Shown one piece after another: positions 44,092 to 46,012 of a DNA stretch of 46,012 bases. A program made the translations under genes and the position numbers. This stretch comes from Desulfocapsa sp. Its GTDB lineage: Bacteria; Desulfobacterota; Desulfobulbia; Desulfobulbales; Desulfocapsaceae. The notes under the pieces are model-generated. The model made no database searches and had not been told where the DNA came from. It worked only from the letters and a program-made list of their open reading frames with translations. Position 1 is the stretch's first letter. Each line of letters starts with the position of its first letter. The stretch covers positions 1-46,012 of the forward strand of contig JAFLJS010000016.1 of NCBI GenBank assembly GCA_022712895.1, read 5' to 3'.

Positions 44092-44693
44092 AACATCCCT
44101 TCACAATAAAAAAGATCTGCATCAACCTCTCTGTCCTTATCGTCTTTTTTGGCTATACCGAATCTCATGCTGCTGATACGATGTTCTTACAAAAAGCCCC
44201 ACCCCCAGAGATTATAGCCGTAAGCGGTAAGGCTAAACTCCTTTATGGAAATTTTATCAGGAAACAATTACAAAAAAGATTTCCGACCTTAAAAACCATA
44301 GTTGTTGGCGATAAGCGCTATATGTTTATCACAGAGAAATGGTTTAAAGGTGTCATTGACTGGACAGAATACTTTATCACACAGCAGGTTCCTGAGATCC
44401 ATCAGCTGGAAAATCTGCCCCTCGCATATGAGGCAACATTCACGATGTTGATGTCCAATATAGCCAATATTGCAGTGTCCAAACGCTATAGTGTTAATGG
44501 CTCCGTCTTAATCGGATTAATGGTGGCAAAAAGTGAAAAACCATGGGGAGCAATCCAGGCAGACGGAAAACCTCGTCAATATGTCATTGGACTAACAGAA
44601 AATGGTTCCATGATTTACCATATCCCCACCCGACAAATCTCTACTGGAAAGGATTTCCCTAATAAAGACCATACGTCCGGGATTATTTTTTGA
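44088..44693 (+). CDS. Secreted paralogue of the preceding gene with substituted putative active site
   Basis: 201 residues. TTG start at 44088, with AGGAGG (44072-44077) ten bases upstream, overlapping the previous stop. Signal peptide (INLSVLIVFFGYTESHA). It aligns with the preceding protein over the C-terminal 90 residues: both have an aromatic-rich helix, then a strand TEYG in the first and TENG in the second, then NGQIVELKDYPNKE versus TRQISTGKDFPNKD. In this alignment the putative Cys becomes Glu (YEATF for DCENF), the His becomes Arg and the Glu becomes His. I infer a pseudoenzyme partner. No assigned function. Confidence 0.68.
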   Translation: MKHPFTIKKICINLSVLIVFFGYTESHAADTMFLQKAPPPEIIAVSGKAKLLYGNFIRKQLQKRFPTLKTIVVGDKRYMFITEKWFKGVIDWTEYFITQQVPEIHQLENLPLAYEATFTMLMSNIANIAVSKRYSVNGSVLIGLMVAKSEKPWGAIQADGKPRQYVIGLTENGSMIYHIPTRQISTGKDFPNKDHTSGIIF

Positions 44694-44744
44694 GACAGTG
44701 GCTAAGACCATTTCTATAGATGAAAAGAGTAATACATACCCCGG

Positions 44745-45782
44745 CTATTTGGCCAGGTCCCCTCTCAATCCTCTTAGCATCTGTATCACGGTAACAACAT
44801 CAGCATCAAGATCAAAGCCATTAAGGGTCAGGTAAGAAATTTCCTGATTCTTTCGTTTATCAAGACCTCGGTTGTAATAATAATCGTAGTAACCAAGCAG
44901 GATCTTGCAAGCACTGGCAAAATCATCATTTTCAATAAATGTGGTCACTTCCTGCAGTTTAGGTTGGGTCAGTTTTTGGGCAATTCGCTGACAAGCCTCA
45001 ATAAGTTGTTGTCGATCTGTACTTGTGTACTCTCTTACCAACCGATCAATTCGTGCCTGCAATGGTATATCAATAATCAACAGGGGTGCAGCCCGCATCT
45101 GCTGCAGCAAAGGTGGTGGAAGATGCACCGATCCGATAACATAACTTTCGTTTTCTAGAAGCAGCAGCTCTTCAGGGTTGATCAGTCGCAATTCTTCGCA
45201 AAAAACATTTTCAAACTGTTCAGTGCTGGGTTGTTCTTTTTCGTTAATATGCCCGAAAACTGATCCTTTGTGATGTGCCAATCCCTCAAGATCAATAATC
45301 TGCACTTTCCGTTCTTTAAGGGCGAGCAGTAGATCGGTTTTACCACTGCCGGTTTTGCCACCTACCATCAATAATTTCAGGGGCCTTTCAATAAAACTTC
45401 TGATTTCCCTCCGATACTCCTTGTATCCCCCCTGAATACGTCTGGCTGCTGTTCCAGATTCATTTACCAGACGACACACTTCTGTGCTGCGTTTCCCGCC
45501 ACGCCAGCAGTAGATGACAAGCTTTGCCGGGTGGAAACTTTTAATTTGAGCCAAAATTGCGTCTACTTTAGGACGTGCAATTTTCTCCCCCAGCTGCAAC
45601 GCCTGGGTTTTCCCCACCTGTTTATAGATGGTGCCAATTTCAGCTCGCTCTTCATCAGCAAACAGGGGGATATTCACGGCACCCGGGATATGGCCCTTAA
45701 CAAACTCAATGGGTGAACGAACATCAATGAACTGTACGCCATCGTCAGATGTGATTTCTGAAAAGCTTACAGAATAGGTCAC
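44745..45782 (-). CDS. mnmH: tRNA 2-selenouridine synthase MnmH (SelU, YbbB)
   Basis: 345 residues, ATG at 45782. N-terminal rhodanese domain (about 5-125) with VQFIDVRSPIEFVKGHIPGA and the active-site loop YCWRGGKRS (Cys92); then a P-loop domain with GGKTGSGKTDLLLAL (about 141-155), LIDLEGLAHHKGSVFG, and a C-terminal helical part with GYYDYYYNRGL. This is the full MnmH architecture: it replaces sulfur by selenium in the wobble 2-thiouridine of tRNAs via a geranylated intermediate. It implies that the host makes selenophosphate. Stands alone, convergent with the secreted pair. Confidence 0.95.
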   Translation of the reverse strand: MTYSVSFSEITSDDGVQFIDVRSPIEFVKGHIPGAVNIPLFADEERAEIGTIYKQVGKTQALQLGEKIARPKVDAILAQIKSFHPAKLVIYCWRGGKRSTEVCRLVNESGTAARRIQGGYKEYRREIRSFIERPLKLLMVGGKTGSGKTDLLLALKERKVQIIDLEGLAHHKGSVFGHINEKEQPSTEQFENVFCEELRLINPEELLLLENESYVIGSVHLPPPLLQQMRAAPLLIIDIPLQARIDRLVREYTSTDRQQLIEACQRIAQKLTQPKLQEVTTFIENDDFASACKILLGYYDYYYNRGLDKRKNQEISYLTLNGFDLDADVVTVIQMLRGLRGDLAK

Positions 45783-46012
45783 GTGATCTCCTCAATAAGA
45801 CGCACCGCAACAATACAGCAAACAGTGTCCAGGAAAACGTATTCCTTTTCGTTTGCTAAGGAAGCGAGCAGTCTGTTCATTTTTTATTTCCAACGGCTTC
45901 ATGCTGTTCCTTCTAGCAATTCAAGAAGGAATTACAAGTAAAAATACGAAGCACCCCCCCCCCTACATCATTTTATTTGTCGCCACTCATAACTCCAATC
46001 AATACTTGCGTC
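45783..46012. other. Upstream region of mnmH at the window edge
   Basis: 230 bases with no gene called. It contains a perfect 8-bp hairpin, TTCCTTCT / AGAAGGAA (45907-45914 and 45924-45931), with no T-run on either side, and a run of ten C's (45954-45963). Any promoter for mnmH should lie here, but no consensus pair was found. Confidence 0.4.

Overview
The window reads as chromosomal DNA of an anaerobic Gram-negative bacterium, most likely a Desulfobacterota member of the Desulfobulbales type. This is an inference from gene content: an outer-membrane cellulose exporter and a TonB receptor (two membranes), many large hybrid histidine kinases, a Cys-rich double [4Fe-4S] protein, a B12-type radical SAM protein, a selenouridine tRNA enzyme (MnmH) and a short conserved protein of a kind I associate with sulfate reducers. 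No plasmid, phage or transposase gene is visible.

Layout. (1) 1-8051, plus strand: the end of a cellulose operon, bcsA (C-terminal part with PilZ), bcsB, bcsZ, bcsC, then a response regulator fused to a SpoIIE/PP2C phosphatase. The cistrons overlap at nearly every junction. (2) 8052-9587: a poorly filled gap, a small membrane protein, tRNA-Arg(CCG) and a lipoprotein. (3) 9683-13500, minus strand: UvrD/PcrA-like helicase, folC and a small HNH nuclease. (4) 13534-14022, plus: a consensus sigma70 promoter and one short conserved gene. (5) 14037-21641, minus: a two-component pair (OmpR-type regulator and kinase), an MscS-type channel, a periplasmic binding protein and a hybrid kinase. (6) 21774-24968, plus: B12/radical SAM protein, a 165-bp palindromic element, and a double-ferredoxin protein. 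(7) 25013-26724, minus: a small outer-membrane barrel and a GGDEF diguanylate cyclase with a sigma54-like promoter. (8) 27118-30075, plus: nagZ, a double TM2 protein and a PAS histidine kinase ending in a strong terminator. (9) 30127-37410, minus: TonB receptor, ABC-type binding protein, hybrid kinase with two receivers and HPt, and an HD-GYP response regulator, with a Fur-like site upstream. (10) 37743-43314, plus: DUF493 protein, a hypothetical protein, and a BMP-family (nucleoside-type) ABC importer of four genes. (11) 43480-44693, plus: two secreted proteins that look like an enzyme and its degenerate duplicate. (12) 44745-45782, minus: mnmH.

How it fits together. Cyclic-di-GMP is the recurring theme: a PilZ receptor in BcsA, a maker (GGDEF with I-site) and a breaker (HD-GYP) lie in one 31-kb stretch, and cellulose synthesis is the classic output. 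Twice a periplasmic binding protein is encoded directly before a membrane kinase, suggesting ligand-sensing relays. The most system-like candidate is the TonB receptor / binding protein / phosphorelay kinase / HD-GYP set, which could carry an extracellular ligand signal across both membranes to c-di-GMP breakdown. The second is the enzyme/pseudoenzyme pair at 43480-44693. All functional links are inferred from sequence and gene order; no database search was possible.
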